38,095 nucleotides of DNA from the NCBI RefSeq assembly GCF_937129525.1, contig NZ_CAKZNK010000029.1, positions 1-38,095 of the forward strand, in the 5' to 3' direction. The DNA is from an uncultured Chloroflexus sp. GTDB lineage: Bacteria; Chloroflexota; Chloroflexia; Chloroflexales; Chloroflexaceae. Shown in pieces: positions 1 through 8,079 of the stretch. The notes under the pieces are model-generated. The model did no database searches. It was not told the DNA's origin and saw nothing but the letters and a program-made list of their open reading frames with translations. Both the position numbers and the translations under genes were made by a program. Position 1 is the stretch's first letter; each line of letters opens with the position of its first letter.

Positions 1-52
1 AAAGGGGTAACATTGCCGGTTCCTTTGCCCCTTCCTGCCGCAGGAGTCTGTT

Positions 53-1093
53 ATGCCCGGTGACGACAAGACCGAGTCTCGCAAGATAGATCACATCCGC
101 ATTGTGCTGAACGAAGATGTCGCCGCCAAGGGTATCGTCACCGGTTTCGCCGCTTACCGCCTCCCCCACCGGGCGTTGCCCGAACTCGATCTCAACGAGA
201 TCGACACTCGCACTACGTTTCTGGGCAAACCGATCGCAGCGCCGCTGCTGATCAGCTCAATGACCGGAGGTACGTCCAGCGCCGAAAAGATCAATCTCGC
301 CCTGGCCGAAGCCGCCGAATATCTGGGCCTGCCCATGGGAGTCGGTTCTCAGCGCGCTGCGGTGATGGATCCGCGCCTTGCCAGCACGTATCAGGTGCGC
401 CGGGTTGCGCCTCGCATTCCGCTTCTGGCCAATGTGGGTGCAGTGCAGTTAAATTACGGCTTTACGGTCGATCACTGTCGGCGCGCTGTTGAGATGATCG
501 AGGCCGATGCCCTCATTCTGCATCTCAACCCGCTGCAAGAGGCGGTACAACCCGAAGGCGATGTCAATTTCAAGGGGTTGCTGACCAAGATCGAAGCGGT
601 GTGTCGCCAGCTCGAAGTTCCAGTCGTCGTTAAAGAGGTTGGTAACGGCATTGGCGCGGCTGATGCGATTCGCCTGTACGAAGCGGGGGTGCGGATCATC
701 GACGTGGCCGGCGCTGGTGGCACCAGTTGGAGCGAGGTCGAGCGCTTTCGCCAGACCAACGATACCGGGCGGCGAGTGGCCGGCGCTTTCGCCGATTGGG
801 GCCTGCCAACCACCGAATGTGTGCGCGAAGTGCGCGCTGCGTTGCCCGATGTGACCCTGATTGCGTCGGGTGGCGTGCGCAGCGGGGTTGATGTGGCCAA
901 GGCAATTGCGCTCGGCGCCGATCTGGCCGGCACTGCCCGCCCTGCCCTCTTCGACGCCATCAACGAGCGGGGCGCAGAAGCAGTGATCGAGGGCTTGAGC
1001 GCCTTCATTCGCGAGTTGCGGGTGGCAATGTTTTGCAGCGGCTGCGCCAACCTGCGCGCGTTGCGCGACCTGCGTCTCGGCGCGCGCCCGTAA
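53..1093 (+). CDS. fni: Type 2 isopentenyl-diphosphate delta-isomerase (FMN-dependent)
   Basis: This cytosolic enzyme interconverts isopentenyl and dimethylallyl diphosphate and supplies isoprenoid precursors for carotenoids, quinones and chlorophyll side chains. The 346-residue protein has the family landmarks in order: SRKIDHI near residues 9-15, MTGGT at 70-74, the [10 protein letters not shown] stretch at 94-103, HLNPLQE at 157-163, the FMN-contacting AGGTSW at 221-226 and ASGGVRSG at 271-278. Length is normal for the family and it needs reduced FMN and Mg2+. The ATG is preceded by CAGGAG at 41-46, six bases away. recF begins 17 bases after the stop, so the two genes are probably cotranscribed. 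The other IPP isomerase family (Idi1, Nudix fold) is ruled out by these motifs. I see nothing broken. Confidence 0.96.
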   Translation: MPGDDKTESRKIDHIRIVLNEDVAAKGIVTGFAAYRLPHRALPELDLNEIDTRTTFLGKPIAAPLLISSMTGGTSSAEKINLALAEAAEYLGLPMGVGSQRAAVMDPRLASTYQVRRVAPRIPLLANVGAVQLNYGFTVDHCRRAVEMIEADALILHLNPLQEAVQPEGDVNFKGLLTKIEAVCRQLEVPVVVKEVGNGIGAADAIRLYEAGVRIIDVAGAGGTSWSEVERFRQTNDTGRRVAGAFADWGLPTTECVREVRAALPDVTLIASGGVRSGVDVAKAIALGADLAGTARPALFDAINERGAEAVIEGLSAFIRELRVAMFCSGCANLRALRDLRLGARP

Positions 1094-1110
1094 GTCCGCT
1101 GACAGCATCT

Positions 1111-2289
1111 ATGTACGTGCATCATCTCTCCCTGCGCGATTTTCGCAACTACCGGCGGCAGGATCTGGCCCTCGCCCCCACCACGATGCTCTTCTACGGC
1201 CCCAATGCCGCCGGTAAGACCAGCCTGCTTGAAGCAATTTTTTACCTCGCCACCACCCGCTCGCCCCGCCTGAGCAGCGACCGCGAACTGGTGCGCTGGG
1301 AAGCGATGGGTGAAGCCGGCGCGCCCCCCTTTGCCCGCATCGCCGCTGAGGTCGAACGTCGGATCGGGCCGGTGCGCCTGGAAGTGCTCGTTCAGCGTCG
1401 CCTCGACGATGATGGTCAGCCGATCAATGGCGCGCAAAAACTGGTGCGGATCGATAAGCGACCGGCGCGAGCCCTCGATCTGATCGGCCAGTTGCGGGTA
1501 GTGCTCTTCACTCCCGCCGACCTGACCCTCGTTGACGGCCCTCCCGCCGAACGACGGCGCTATCTCGACATCACGCTCTCGCAGCTCGATCCGCACTATG
1601 TCCGCGCCCTGGCCTACTATCAAAAATTGTTGCTCCAGCGCAACAGTCTGTTGCGAGCCTGGCGCGAACAACGGCGTCCGCTCCGCAATCTTGATGCCGA
1701 GCTGGCGTATTGGGATCAAGAACTGGCCGCTGCTGGCGGCTACGTGCTTGCCGAACGGTTGCGCGCCGTCGTCGAGTTGAGCGCGCTGGCCGGCCCGCTC
1801 TTCCGCGCCATTAGTGGCAGTGAACACGAGTTGCAGATCGAGTATATTGCCAGTTGCCCCGTCGATACGGCGCGCGATACCGGCGGGTTGGCCGAACAAC
1901 TGCGGCTCGCATTCGTCTCCCAGCGTTCCGAAGAGGTTACTCGCGGCCAGACTCTCTGCGGCCCGCATCGCGACGATCTGATCTTTCGCGTAGCCGGCAT
2001 CGATCTCGGTCGCTACGGATCGCGCGGTCAGCAGCGGGCCATTGCGCTGGCGCTCAAGATCGGTGAGGCCGAACTGATGCGCCAGCGCAGCGGCGACGCC
2101 CCGGTCTTATTGCTCGACGATGTGCTCGGCGAGCTAGACGCGCAGCGTCGCGCTCATCTGCTTCAGCTCATTCAGCGTCCTGACCAGCAAACATTGTTGA
2201 CCGCAACCGATCTGAGCGATTTTAGCGCCGATTTTCTCGCCGCTGCTCGCCGCTTTCGCGTTGAGGAAGGTCAGGTCTTCGCTGGCTGA
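1111..2289 (+). CDS. recF: DNA replication and repair protein RecF
   Basis: RecF is an SMC-like ATPase that works with RecO and RecR to load RecA at gapped DNA. The open frame extends upstream to 1033, but conserved RecF sequence starts at the ATG at 1111 ([14 protein letters not shown]), outside fni, giving 392 residues. Seen: Walker A GPNAAGKT at residues 30-37, an ABC signature-like SRGQQRA near 304-310, Walker B PVLLLDD at 331-337 and the D-loop ELD at 341-343. Length fits the family. The neighbour is fni rather than the usual dnaA-dnaN-gyrB, so recF has left the origin-type cluster here. Its 3' end overlaps the convergent malQ gene by 19 bases, which leaves no room for a separate terminator. 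Confidence 0.95.
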   Translation: MYVHHLSLRDFRNYRRQDLALAPTTMLFYGPNAAGKTSLLEAIFYLATTRSPRLSSDRELVRWEAMGEAGAPPFARIAAEVERRIGPVRLEVLVQRRLDDDGQPINGAQKLVRIDKRPARALDLIGQLRVVLFTPADLTLVDGPPAERRRYLDITLSQLDPHYVRALAYYQKLLLQRNSLLRAWREQRRPLRNLDAELAYWDQELAAAGGYVLAERLRAVVELSALAGPLFRAISGSEHELQIEYIASCPVDTARDTGGLAEQLRLAFVSQRSEEVTRGQTLCGPHRDDLIFRVAGIDLGRYGSRGQQRAIALALKIGEAELMRQRSGDAPVLLLDDVLGELDAQRRAHLLQLIQRPDQQTLLTATDLSDFSADFLAAARRFRVEEGQVFAG

Positions 2290-3785
2290 AGTCGACTGTA
2301 GATATAACTAAGTTGACGTAATTGATGAGCCAGCTCTTCGCTCAACGCTTCAGCCGCGTAGCGCCAGGCCCAATTGCCCCCCAACCGACCAGGCGTGTTC
2401 ATCCGCGCCTCCGAACCCAGCCGCAAGATGTCTTGCAGCGGCGTGATCGCGTAGTTCGCGACCGACATCAATCCTAGACGCATCAGATCCCAGGCAATAT
2501 CAACGGTTGTCTCGTCGCGACCGAGATAGGTCAGCGTGGCAGCGCGCGTGGCCGGATCGAGCGAATTGAACCAGCCGATGGTAGTGTCGTTGTCGTGGGT
2601 ACCGGTATAGACGACATAATTCGGCGTGTAGTTGTGCGGCAGGTACGGATTGGTCGGATCATCGCCGAAGGCGAAGTGCAACACCTTCATCCCCGGTAAA
2701 TCGAACTCGCGTCGCAACGCATCGACTTCGGGTGTGATCAGGCCCAAATCTTCAGCGATAATCGGCAAATCGCCAAGCTCGGCCTGTAACACCTGGAAAA
2801 GATCGGCGCCCGGCCCCTTGACCCAGCGGCCATCGACGGCGGTCGGCGCGCTGGCCGGAACTTCCCAATACGCTTCAAAGCCGCGGAAATGATCGAGCCG
2901 CAAAACATCGTACAGCGTGAACGACTGGCGCATCCGCGCCACCCACCAGCGATAGCCGGTTTCAGCCATCTTATCCCAGCGGTAGAGTGGGTTGCCCCAC
3001 CGTTGACCGGTAACACTAAAGTAATCCGGCGGTACGCCGGCCACGACCGTCGGCATTCCGCTCTCGTCAACAAAGAAGAGATCGCGATTGGCCCACACAT
3101 CGGCGCTGTCGTCGGCGACGAAGATCGGCGCATCGCCGATGATCAGCACGCCGCGCTGGTTGGCGTATTCTTTCAGTGCCTGCCACTGCCGGAAGAAGAG
3201 AAATTGTAGAAACTGGTGGTAGTCAATCGCGGTTGCCAGCGCGCGGCGGGCCTGGGCCAGCGCTGCCGGTTGGCGATCACGCAGCTCGGGTTGCCAGCCG
3301 TGCCAGCTTCCGCCACCTTGCGCCTCCTTGATCGCCATAAACAGGGCGTAGTCGGCCAGCCACTCGGCGTTTTCGATGCAGAACCTGGTGTAAGCCTGGT
3401 GGAGGGAGGTGCCGTGCCGACTGCGAAAGCGTTCAAAACTGCGCTGAAGCAGCTCGTGTTTAGCCGGAATGAGTGCGCCAAAATCGACTCGCTCGCCGGG
3501 CAACTGACCCAGCGCCGCGTTTGCTTCATCGGCAAAGAGCAACCCTTGCTGGATCAAATCATCAATGCTGATTAGCAACGGATTGCCCGCAAACGCCGAA
3601 AAGCACTGGTACGGTGAATCACCGTAGCCGGTCGGACCAAGCGGCAAGACCTGCCAGAGTGATTGTCCCGCCGCAACCAGAAAATCGACGAACCGGTATG
3701 CCATTGGTCCCAGATCACCAATCCCCCATGGGCCGGGAAGGGATGAGGGATGCAGTAAGACTCCGCTAGCGCGTGGTAATTGCAT
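2271..3785 (-). CDS. malQ: 4-alpha-glucanotransferase (amylomaltase, GH77)
   Basis: MalQ transfers alpha-1,4-glucan segments between maltodextrins and releases glucose, acting in cytosolic glycogen and maltodextrin turnover. The 504-residue protein begins with the family hallmark [19 protein letters not shown] (residues 8-26) and has [15 protein letters not shown] near 217-231. The catalytic residues fall at Asp298 (LRLDHFRGF), Glu345 (AEDLG) and Asp398 (GTHDND). This is the short bacterial type without an N-terminal extension. The start ATG follows a GAGG Shine-Dalgarno in TTGAGGTACCGTT. The gene converges on recF with a 19-base overlap. The glycogen synthase at 10511-11725 belongs to the same storage pathway but is not in the same operon. 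Confidence 0.96.
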   Translation of the reverse strand: MQLPRASGVLLHPSSLPGPWGIGDLGPMAYRFVDFLVAAGQSLWQVLPLGPTGYGDSPYQCFSAFAGNPLLISIDDLIQQGLLFADEANAALGQLPGERVDFGALIPAKHELLQRSFERFRSRHGTSLHQAYTRFCIENAEWLADYALFMAIKEAQGGGSWHGWQPELRDRQPAALAQARRALATAIDYHQFLQFLFFRQWQALKEYANQRGVLIIGDAPIFVADDSADVWANRDLFFVDESGMPTVVAGVPPDYFSVTGQRWGNPLYRWDKMAETGYRWWVARMRQSFTLYDVLRLDHFRGFEAYWEVPASAPTAVDGRWVKGPGADLFQVLQAELGDLPIIAEDLGLITPEVDALRREFDLPGMKVLHFAFGDDPTNPYLPHNYTPNYVVYTGTHDNDTTIGWFNSLDPATRAATLTYLGRDETTVDIAWDLMRLGLMSVANYAITPLQDILRLGSEARMNTPGRLGGNWAWRYAAEALSEELAHQLRQLSYIYSRLQPAKT

Positions 3786-3818
3786 AACGGTACCTCAATA
3801 CCTGAAGAATAAACTGCC

Positions 3819-3852
3819 CGGTATTGTAGCATACCGTTGCGGATGCAATCAA
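3819..3852 (-). promoter_or_regulatory. Probable malQ promoter with overlapping inverted repeat
   Basis: On the minus strand an extended -10 (TGC then TACAAT at 3828-3823) lies 18 bases from TTGATT (3852-3847), which resembles a -35 box. The inverted repeat CGGTAT (3819-3824) and ATACCG (3831-3836) sits over the -10. It could be an operator, for example for a LacI-type maltodextrin regulator, but no such regulator gene is in the window. Placement relative to malQ is good; function is inferred. Confidence 0.5.
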
Positions 3853-3888
3853 TCGAGCTACAGCCGAATGGTCATGGATTAAGATTTG

Positions 3889-4917
3889 CTACCGGTTCGT
3901 CGATATTGGTGAAATGGGATCAATGCATGTCTTATTGGAATTGCCGGTTGTCACCACTCGGAAGAAGCCGATCGTTCGTCGCCCGTTTTCAGTTCCCTCA
4001 AAGGCAATTGCCCAGATGCCCGGCATTGCGTCGGCTGGGGTCTGGTAACAGAACGTTTCGGTAACGCCACTCGAACTGATGTCGCTCAATTCGGCAGTTC
4101 CTACGCTGTTGCCATCGGCGCGGATGACAGTTACTCTGACCTGGCTTTCACCGGTATACCCATTGGCGCGCGCCGTAATTGCGCCCCCGGCAGTCACGGT
4201 TTCGCTGTTGAGGAAGACGCCGTTGTTGCGTGGCAACGGGGGTGGATTGGCGCGGTTACTCACCACATCCCGGCCCAACGGCGTAATGATAATCTGTTGA
4301 GTCACACCGTCGATCTGTAAGCGTGCCTGTTCAAACCACTGGGTGAGATAAATCTTCCCATCAGCCGCCCTCTCGCGACTGACAGTGCTGATCGGCCTCC
4401 CAAAGAGGGCAATCCGTTCGGCATCGGTATAATTGCGCTCATTGTCGAGATTCAGGCCGTTGCTTTCCCAAAAATTGAGCAGGTCGCCGCAGACTGTAAA
4501 GCCTGTCTCGGAAAAGAACCGGCAATTGACGGTCGCCGGCGGCCTGGCCGGTAGTTCGGGAGCGAGCTCGAGCTGGCGCAGTCGTTCCATGCCGATCATC
4601 TGCAAACTGATCCTGGCCGGGTCAGTGTTTCCCAGCGGCTGCTGCATAATCACCCGTTCAAAAGGTTGCGCCAGCATTGCTGCGCCGTCAACTGCCTCGA
4701 TCCGCGCTGGGCCGATAGGGTAGCCAAAGAACCGTAGCGCATTGCCATTCTGTCCGCTGATGGCATGGCGATCATTGCGACGCCAGAAATCGGCGAAACG
4801 CTCGTCAACGCAATCGGTAACACCTTCAAAGCAAATCGGGTTAGCTGCGCGCATCGGTGTCGGTGTGAGAAGAAGGACGCCCAGTAAAACCACGATGATC
4901 AGGCATAATCTGTTCAT
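3889..4917 (-). CDS. Secreted protein with two FGYPIS/FER-type modules and an Ig-like C-terminus
   Basis: No enzymatic function is recognised. The 342-residue protein has a signal peptide (hydrophobic 4-18, cleavage probably after PMRAA near 25). Two related modules follow. Module 1 (about 30-120) has FADFW, FFGYPIG and QPFER. Module 2 (about 132-218) has FFSETG, LLNFWESNG, LFGRPIS and QWFEQAR. Both match the order W, FG-P-IS, Q-FE-R found again at the C-terminus of the glycoside hydrolase ending at 37868. Residues 231-325 look like a beta-sandwich (VTAGGAITARANGY, then alternating hydrophobic strands). Cysteines at 29, 36, 132, 143, 290 and 331 may form disulfides. Start is supported by GAGGG seven bases upstream and by an extended -10 (TGC plus TATACT, 4968-4960). 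It is probably extracellular and may bind wall or polysaccharide, which is inference only. Confidence 0.82.
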   Translation of the reverse strand: MNRLCLIIVVLLGVLLLTPTPMRAANPICFEGVTDCVDERFADFWRRNDRHAISGQNGNALRFFGYPIGPARIEAVDGAAMLAQPFERVIMQQPLGNTDPARISLQMIGMERLRQLELAPELPARPPATVNCRFFSETGFTVCGDLLNFWESNGLNLDNERNYTDAERIALFGRPISTVSRERAADGKIYLTQWFEQARLQIDGVTQQIIITPLGRDVVSNRANPPPLPRNNGVFLNSETVTAGGAITARANGYTGESQVRVTVIRADGNSVGTAELSDISSSGVTETFCYQTPADAMPGIWAIAFEGTENGRRTIGFFRVVTTGNSNKTCIDPISPISTNR

Positions 4918-5067
4918 CGATAGCCCTCACCGTTACTGTCGCCTGCATAATATGCCCGTAGTATAGCACGATAAGCAGTAAATTCATAGTAGGGTATTGC
5001 AGGTTTCACAGACAGCGGGTAGAGCTGCGCTTCGAAACCCGGTTCTAGAATGCCAGTGGCGTCTCAA

Positions 5068-5096
5068 TTGACAGTCTTTTTCATCTCAGCTATACT
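5068..5096 (+). promoter_or_regulatory. Near-consensus sigma-70 promoter of the BMP importer operon
   Basis: TTGACA at 5068-5073 and TATACT at 5091-5096 are separated by 17 bases, the best promoter match in the window. The predicted transcript start is near 5103-5104, which puts a leader of about 175 nt before the first gene. An 8-bp inverted repeat, CAGTGGCG at 5054-5061 and CGCCACTG at 5097-5104, flanks the promoter symmetrically and could bind a dimeric regulator. Confidence 0.8.
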
Positions 5097-5102
5097 CGCC
5101 AC

Positions 5103-5229
5103 TGCAATCGGGCGCTCCGCGATAGCGTCCTGAACAGCGATGAGGCTGGCAGGGAGCCTTCCCCGTCTGAAGGCGAATCTGCGCGAAACTGTCTCGGCGC
5201 AGCGATGATTTCGGTCATCGATTGCGCCG
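5103..5229 (+). promoter_or_regulatory. Structured 5' leader with competing helices: candidate riboswitch or attenuator
   Basis: Two exclusive folds can be read directly. Fold A: the first transcribed bases GCAATCG (5104-5110) pair with CGATTGC (5219-5225) as a closing helix. Inside it lie a CTGCGC/GCGCAG helix (5179-5184 with 5197-5202) and either AGGCT/AGCCT (5143-5147 with 5155-5159) or CCTTC/GAAGG (5157-5161 with 5169-5173). Fold B: CGGCGCA (5195-5201) pairs with TGCGCCG (5223-5229), stacked on CGATGA/TCATCG (5203-5208 with 5215-5220). This long stable hairpin is followed by TTTCGTTGTT and resembles an intrinsic terminator. Fold B destroys both the closing helix and the CTGCGC helix. A 22-codon upstream frame (ATG 5140, stop 5206) with no clear ribosome site gives an alternative leader-peptide model. 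I did not recognise a known riboswitch consensus. Confidence 0.55.
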
Positions 5230-5278
5230 TTTCGTTGTTAGGGTACAGTCTTTGCAGATGCTGACAAGGAGTCGACCG

Positions 5279-6508
5279 ATGAGAGTCCGTTTTGTCCGCT
5301 GGCCATTGCTGTTCATCACGCTGCTCAGTCTGGTGTTAACGGCATGTGGCTCGCAACCGGCTGCCGCGCCGACTGCTGCGCCAACCACCGCGCCGGCTGA
5401 GTCGACCGAAGAGTTTACCTTCGGGATGGTGCTGGTTGGTCCTATCAACGATGGCGGCTGGAACCAGGCCCACTACGAGGCCGCTCAGTACGTGGTGGAA
5501 AAGGTGCCCGGAGTGAAGTTCATCTACATCGACAAGGTGAATCCGGCTGACCGGCCCAATGTCAAGGTCGAACAGGCAATTGAAGAGCTGATCGGCCAGG
5601 GCGCCCGGCTTATCATCACCAATTCGGCTGAGTTTGCCGATGGCACTAATATTGCCGCTGCCGCTCACCCCGATGTCTATTTCATTCACGCTTCCGGCGA
5701 TAAAGTGCTGACCGGTGAAGCGCCGCCGAATGTGCGCAATTTAATGGGTCGGATGGAGTACGGCAAGATGATCGCCGGTTGCGCCGCAGCCTTAACTACT
5801 GAGAATGGCAAGCTGGCCTATCTCGGCCCCCTGATCGATCCCGAAACGCGCCGGCTGGTCAACTCTACCTATCTCGGCGCTCGCTATTGCTGGGAGAATT
5901 ATCGCGGTCGCTCCGCCGATGAACTGGCGTTCAAGGTGACCTGGATCGGATTCTGGTTCAATATTCCTGGCGTAACGCTCGATCCGACTAAAGTCGCCAA
6001 CGACTTTATCAATGAAGGCTACGATGTCATTCTCTCCGGCATTGATACCACTGAAGGTATTGTCGAGGCGAATAAGGCCACGCAGGCCGGCAAGCGCGTC
6101 TTCGCCGTGCCATACGATTTCAAGGGCGCTTGCGCGCAAGGTGAAGCGGTGTGTCTGGGTGTCCCCTATTTCAACTGGGGGCCTGACTATAAGCGACTGG
6201 TTGAGCTGGCGCGCTCAGGCCAGTGGGAGCCGGCATGGGAGTGGACGGGGCCGAATTGGAGCAATATCAATGACCCTGACACCAGCATGATCGGTTTTGT
6301 GAAGGGGCCGGCGCTGAGCGCCGAGAATGCGGCTAAGCTTGATGAGTTTATCGCCAAACTGGCCGACGGTAGTCTGAACCTTTTCACCGGTCCGCTCTAC
6401 TATCAAGATGGCAGTGTCTTCGTGCCGGAAGGTCAGGTAGCCGACGATAAGACGATCTGGTATACTCAGCAGTTGCTGGCCGGCATCGAAGGTCAGAGCG
6501 CGCCGTAA
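5279..6508 (+). CDS. BMP-family substrate-binding lipoprotein of an ABC importer
   Basis: This is the extracytoplasmic receptor of the importer encoded downstream. The ATG at 5279 is chosen because AAGGAG lies at 5266-5271 and a lipoprotein signal follows at once: hydrophobic 8-20, lipobox LTAC with Cys23. A longer reading from TTG 5222 would bury the signal. After an Ala/Thr/Pro linker (24-43) the 409-residue protein shows the basic-membrane-protein (PF02608-type) start FGMVLVGPINDGGWNQAHYE (48-67). The family includes nucleoside receptors (PnrA, BmpD, Med) and some riboflavin receptors, so substrate cannot be fixed from sequence; a nucleoside or purine is the default guess. The gene is preceded by a strong promoter and structured leader and followed by a terminator. 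That terminator would let the receptor be made in excess over the membrane parts. Confidence 0.92.
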   Translation: MRVRFVRWPLLFITLLSLVLTACGSQPAAAPTAAPTTAPAESTEEFTFGMVLVGPINDGGWNQAHYEAAQYVVEKVPGVKFIYIDKVNPADRPNVKVEQAIEELIGQGARLIITNSAEFADGTNIAAAAHPDVYFIHASGDKVLTGEAPPNVRNLMGRMEYGKMIAGCAAALTTENGKLAYLGPLIDPETRRLVNSTYLGARYCWENYRGRSADELAFKVTWIGFWFNIPGVTLDPTKVANDFINEGYDVILSGIDTTEGIVEANKATQAGKRVFAVPYDFKGACAQGEAVCLGVPYFNWGPDYKRLVELARSGQWEPAWEWTGPNWSNINDPDTSMIGFVKGPALSAENAAKLDEFIAKLADGSLNLFTGPLYYQDGSVFVPEGQVADDKTIWYTQQLLAGIEGQSAP

Positions 6509-6521
6509 TCGGTTATCATAC

Positions 6522-6559
6522 GAAGAGACGGACGGCGCGTCCGTCTCTTCCATTTTTTT
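6522..6559 (+). terminator. Intrinsic terminator inside the importer operon
   Basis: A perfect 12-bp stem (GAAGAGACGGAC 6522-6533 with GTCCGTCTCTTC 6539-6550) has a 5-base loop and is followed by CCA and seven T (6553-6559). It lies between the receptor gene and the ATPase gene, eight bases before the ATPase start codon. It should cause partial termination and favour receptor over transporter expression. Confidence 0.9.
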
Positions 6560-6566
6560 CACAGCC

Positions 6567-8066
6567 ATGCACATCGCGGTTGAACACCTGACCAAACGGT
6601 TCGGCGCAGTATGCGCCAATGACCGCCTGACCATTTCGTTTGCCGCCGGCCAGATTCACGGCGTGCTGGGGGAAAATGGCGCCGGCAAGAGCACGCTCAT
6701 GAAGCTGTTGGCCGGTTATCTACAGCCCGATGAGGGTCGCATCCTGTTTGACCATGCTCCGCGTCGCTTAAGCGGGCCGGGCGATGCGCTGGCAGTTGGC
6801 GTGGGTATGGTGCATCAGGAACCGCTCGACATTCCGGCGTTTACCGCGCTTGAGAATCTGCTCTGCGCCGCGCCGCCAGGGGTTTTTCGTTCGCGTCGCG
6901 CCGCTCAAACGGCCTTGCAAGAACTGGCTGAACGGCTGGGTTTCCCTGTCGATCCGGCGGCCCGCCTCGATCAGTTGACGGTTGGTCAGCGACAGCAGAT
7001 CGAGATTATGCGCCTGTTGTTGTGCGGCGCTCGCGTGTTGATCCTTGATGAACCAACTACCGGCATTACCGCCGCTCAGGCCCGGTCACTCTTCACCGCG
7101 CTGCGCCAGATTGCTGCCGAGGGGCGAACTGTTTTGTTTGTGTCACACAAGCTGGAAGAGGTGGCCGAGTTGTGTCACACGGTAACAGTGTTGCGCAATG
7201 GGCAGGTCGTTCCTCCCGGTCAGTTGCCTATGCCACAGCCGCAGGAGTATCTGCTGTCGCTCATGTTTGGCGAAGCCGGCGCTGAGCCGCCGATCTACCG
7301 TCCGTTGCCGTTAATTGATGCCCCGCCGGTATGGGAATTGCATCGCGTGACCGCGCGGAGCGGCACGCTCCAACTGGTCGATCTCAACCATCGCTTCGCC
7401 GCCGGACGCATCATCGGCCTGGCTGGCCTTGACGGCAGCGGTCAACAGGTCTTGTTGCGTTTGCTTGCCGGTCAGCTTGCGCCCGATCGCGGGCGGGTGC
7501 TGGTGAACGGTCGCGATCTGACCGGCGCAGGCCCAATCGCATTTCGCCAGGCCGGGATCGAATATCTCCCCGCTGACCGCTTGCGCGATGGCATGATCGG
7601 CGCTCTGTCGCTGACCGATCACTTTGCGCTGTTGCAGGGTAGAGGGGCGCTGGTTGATCGCCGCGCAGCCGAGGAAGCTGCGCGTCAGGCCATTGCTGAG
7701 TATCAGATTAAAGCTACTCCGATCACCCCCATCGCCGCCCTATCGGGAGGCAATCAGCAACGGGCAATGCTGGCGCTGGTGCCGCCCGATGCGCGCGGTA
7801 TTCTGGCCGAACAGCCAACCCGCGGCCTCGACGTAGCTTCGGCCCGCGCCATCTGGGGACGGTTGCAGGCGCGCCGTGATGCCGGCTGTTGCGTCATCTT
7901 CGCTTCGCCCGATCTCGACGAGATTATGGAATATAGCGACGAGGTGATTGTCTGTTTTGCTGGCCGTATCGGACCGCCGATCCCGCGCGCGTTGCTGTCA
8001 TCGGCCAGATTGGCCGAATTGATCGGCGGAGTAGGTTTTGATGCTTTGGTTGAGGCAGTTGCCTGA
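6567..8066 (+). CDS. ABC importer ATPase with two nucleotide-binding domains (BMP/nucleoside type)
   Basis: This 499-residue protein powers the importer from the cytosolic face. The first domain is complete: Walker A GENGAGKS (35-42, Lys41), Q-loop MVHQEP (81-86), signature LTVGQ (137-141), Walker B VLILDEP (157-163) and switch His at SHK (193-195). The second domain is degenerate at its P-loop, GLDGSGQQ (287-294), with Gln in place of Lys. It keeps a good signature, LSGGNQQR (392-399), and EQPTRGLD (415-422). A weakened second P-loop is common in this double-domain family, so it is not evidence of decay. No Shine-Dalgarno is obvious because the ATG follows the terminator T-run closely. The stop lies 13 bases before the start of the next gene. 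Confidence 0.93.
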   Translation: MHIAVEHLTKRFGAVCANDRLTISFAAGQIHGVLGENGAGKSTLMKLLAGYLQPDEGRILFDHAPRRLSGPGDALAVGVGMVHQEPLDIPAFTALENLLCAAPPGVFRSRRAAQTALQELAERLGFPVDPAARLDQLTVGQRQQIEIMRLLLCGARVLILDEPTTGITAAQARSLFTALRQIAAEGRTVLFVSHKLEEVAELCHTVTVLRNGQVVPPGQLPMPQPQEYLLSLMFGEAGAEPPIYRPLPLIDAPPVWELHRVTARSGTLQLVDLNHRFAAGRIIGLAGLDGSGQQVLLRLLAGQLAPDRGRVLVNGRDLTGAGPIAFRQAGIEYLPADRLRDGMIGALSLTDHFALLQGRGALVDRRAAEEAARQAIAEYQIKATPITPIAALSGGNQQRAMLALVPPDARGILAEQPTRGLDVASARAIWGRLQARRDAGCCVIFASPDLDEIMEYSDEVIVCFAGRIGPPIPRALLSSARLAELIGGVGFDALVEAVA

Positions 8067-8079
8067 CAGGTATACTCGC

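Noticed and set aside
472-1968. A 498-codon open frame on the minus strand across fni and recF
   Set aside because: It is antisense to two well-conserved genes, has no ribosome site or recognisable domain, and arises from GC-rich codon use.
5098-5104. GCCACTG resembling part of a cobalamin riboswitch box
   Set aside because: It precedes or straddles the predicted transcript start, and the other conserved cobalamin-box parts are missing.
5222-5278. Earlier TTG start for the BMP lipoprotein
   Set aside because: It would place about 19 residues before the lipoprotein signal and lie inside the leader hairpin; the ATG at 5279 has a good ribosome site.
7416-7500. Second ATPase domain lacking the P-loop lysine as a sign of gene decay
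   Set aside because: Degenerate second P-loops are usual in double-domain sugar/BMP-type ATPases, and the rest of the domain is intact.
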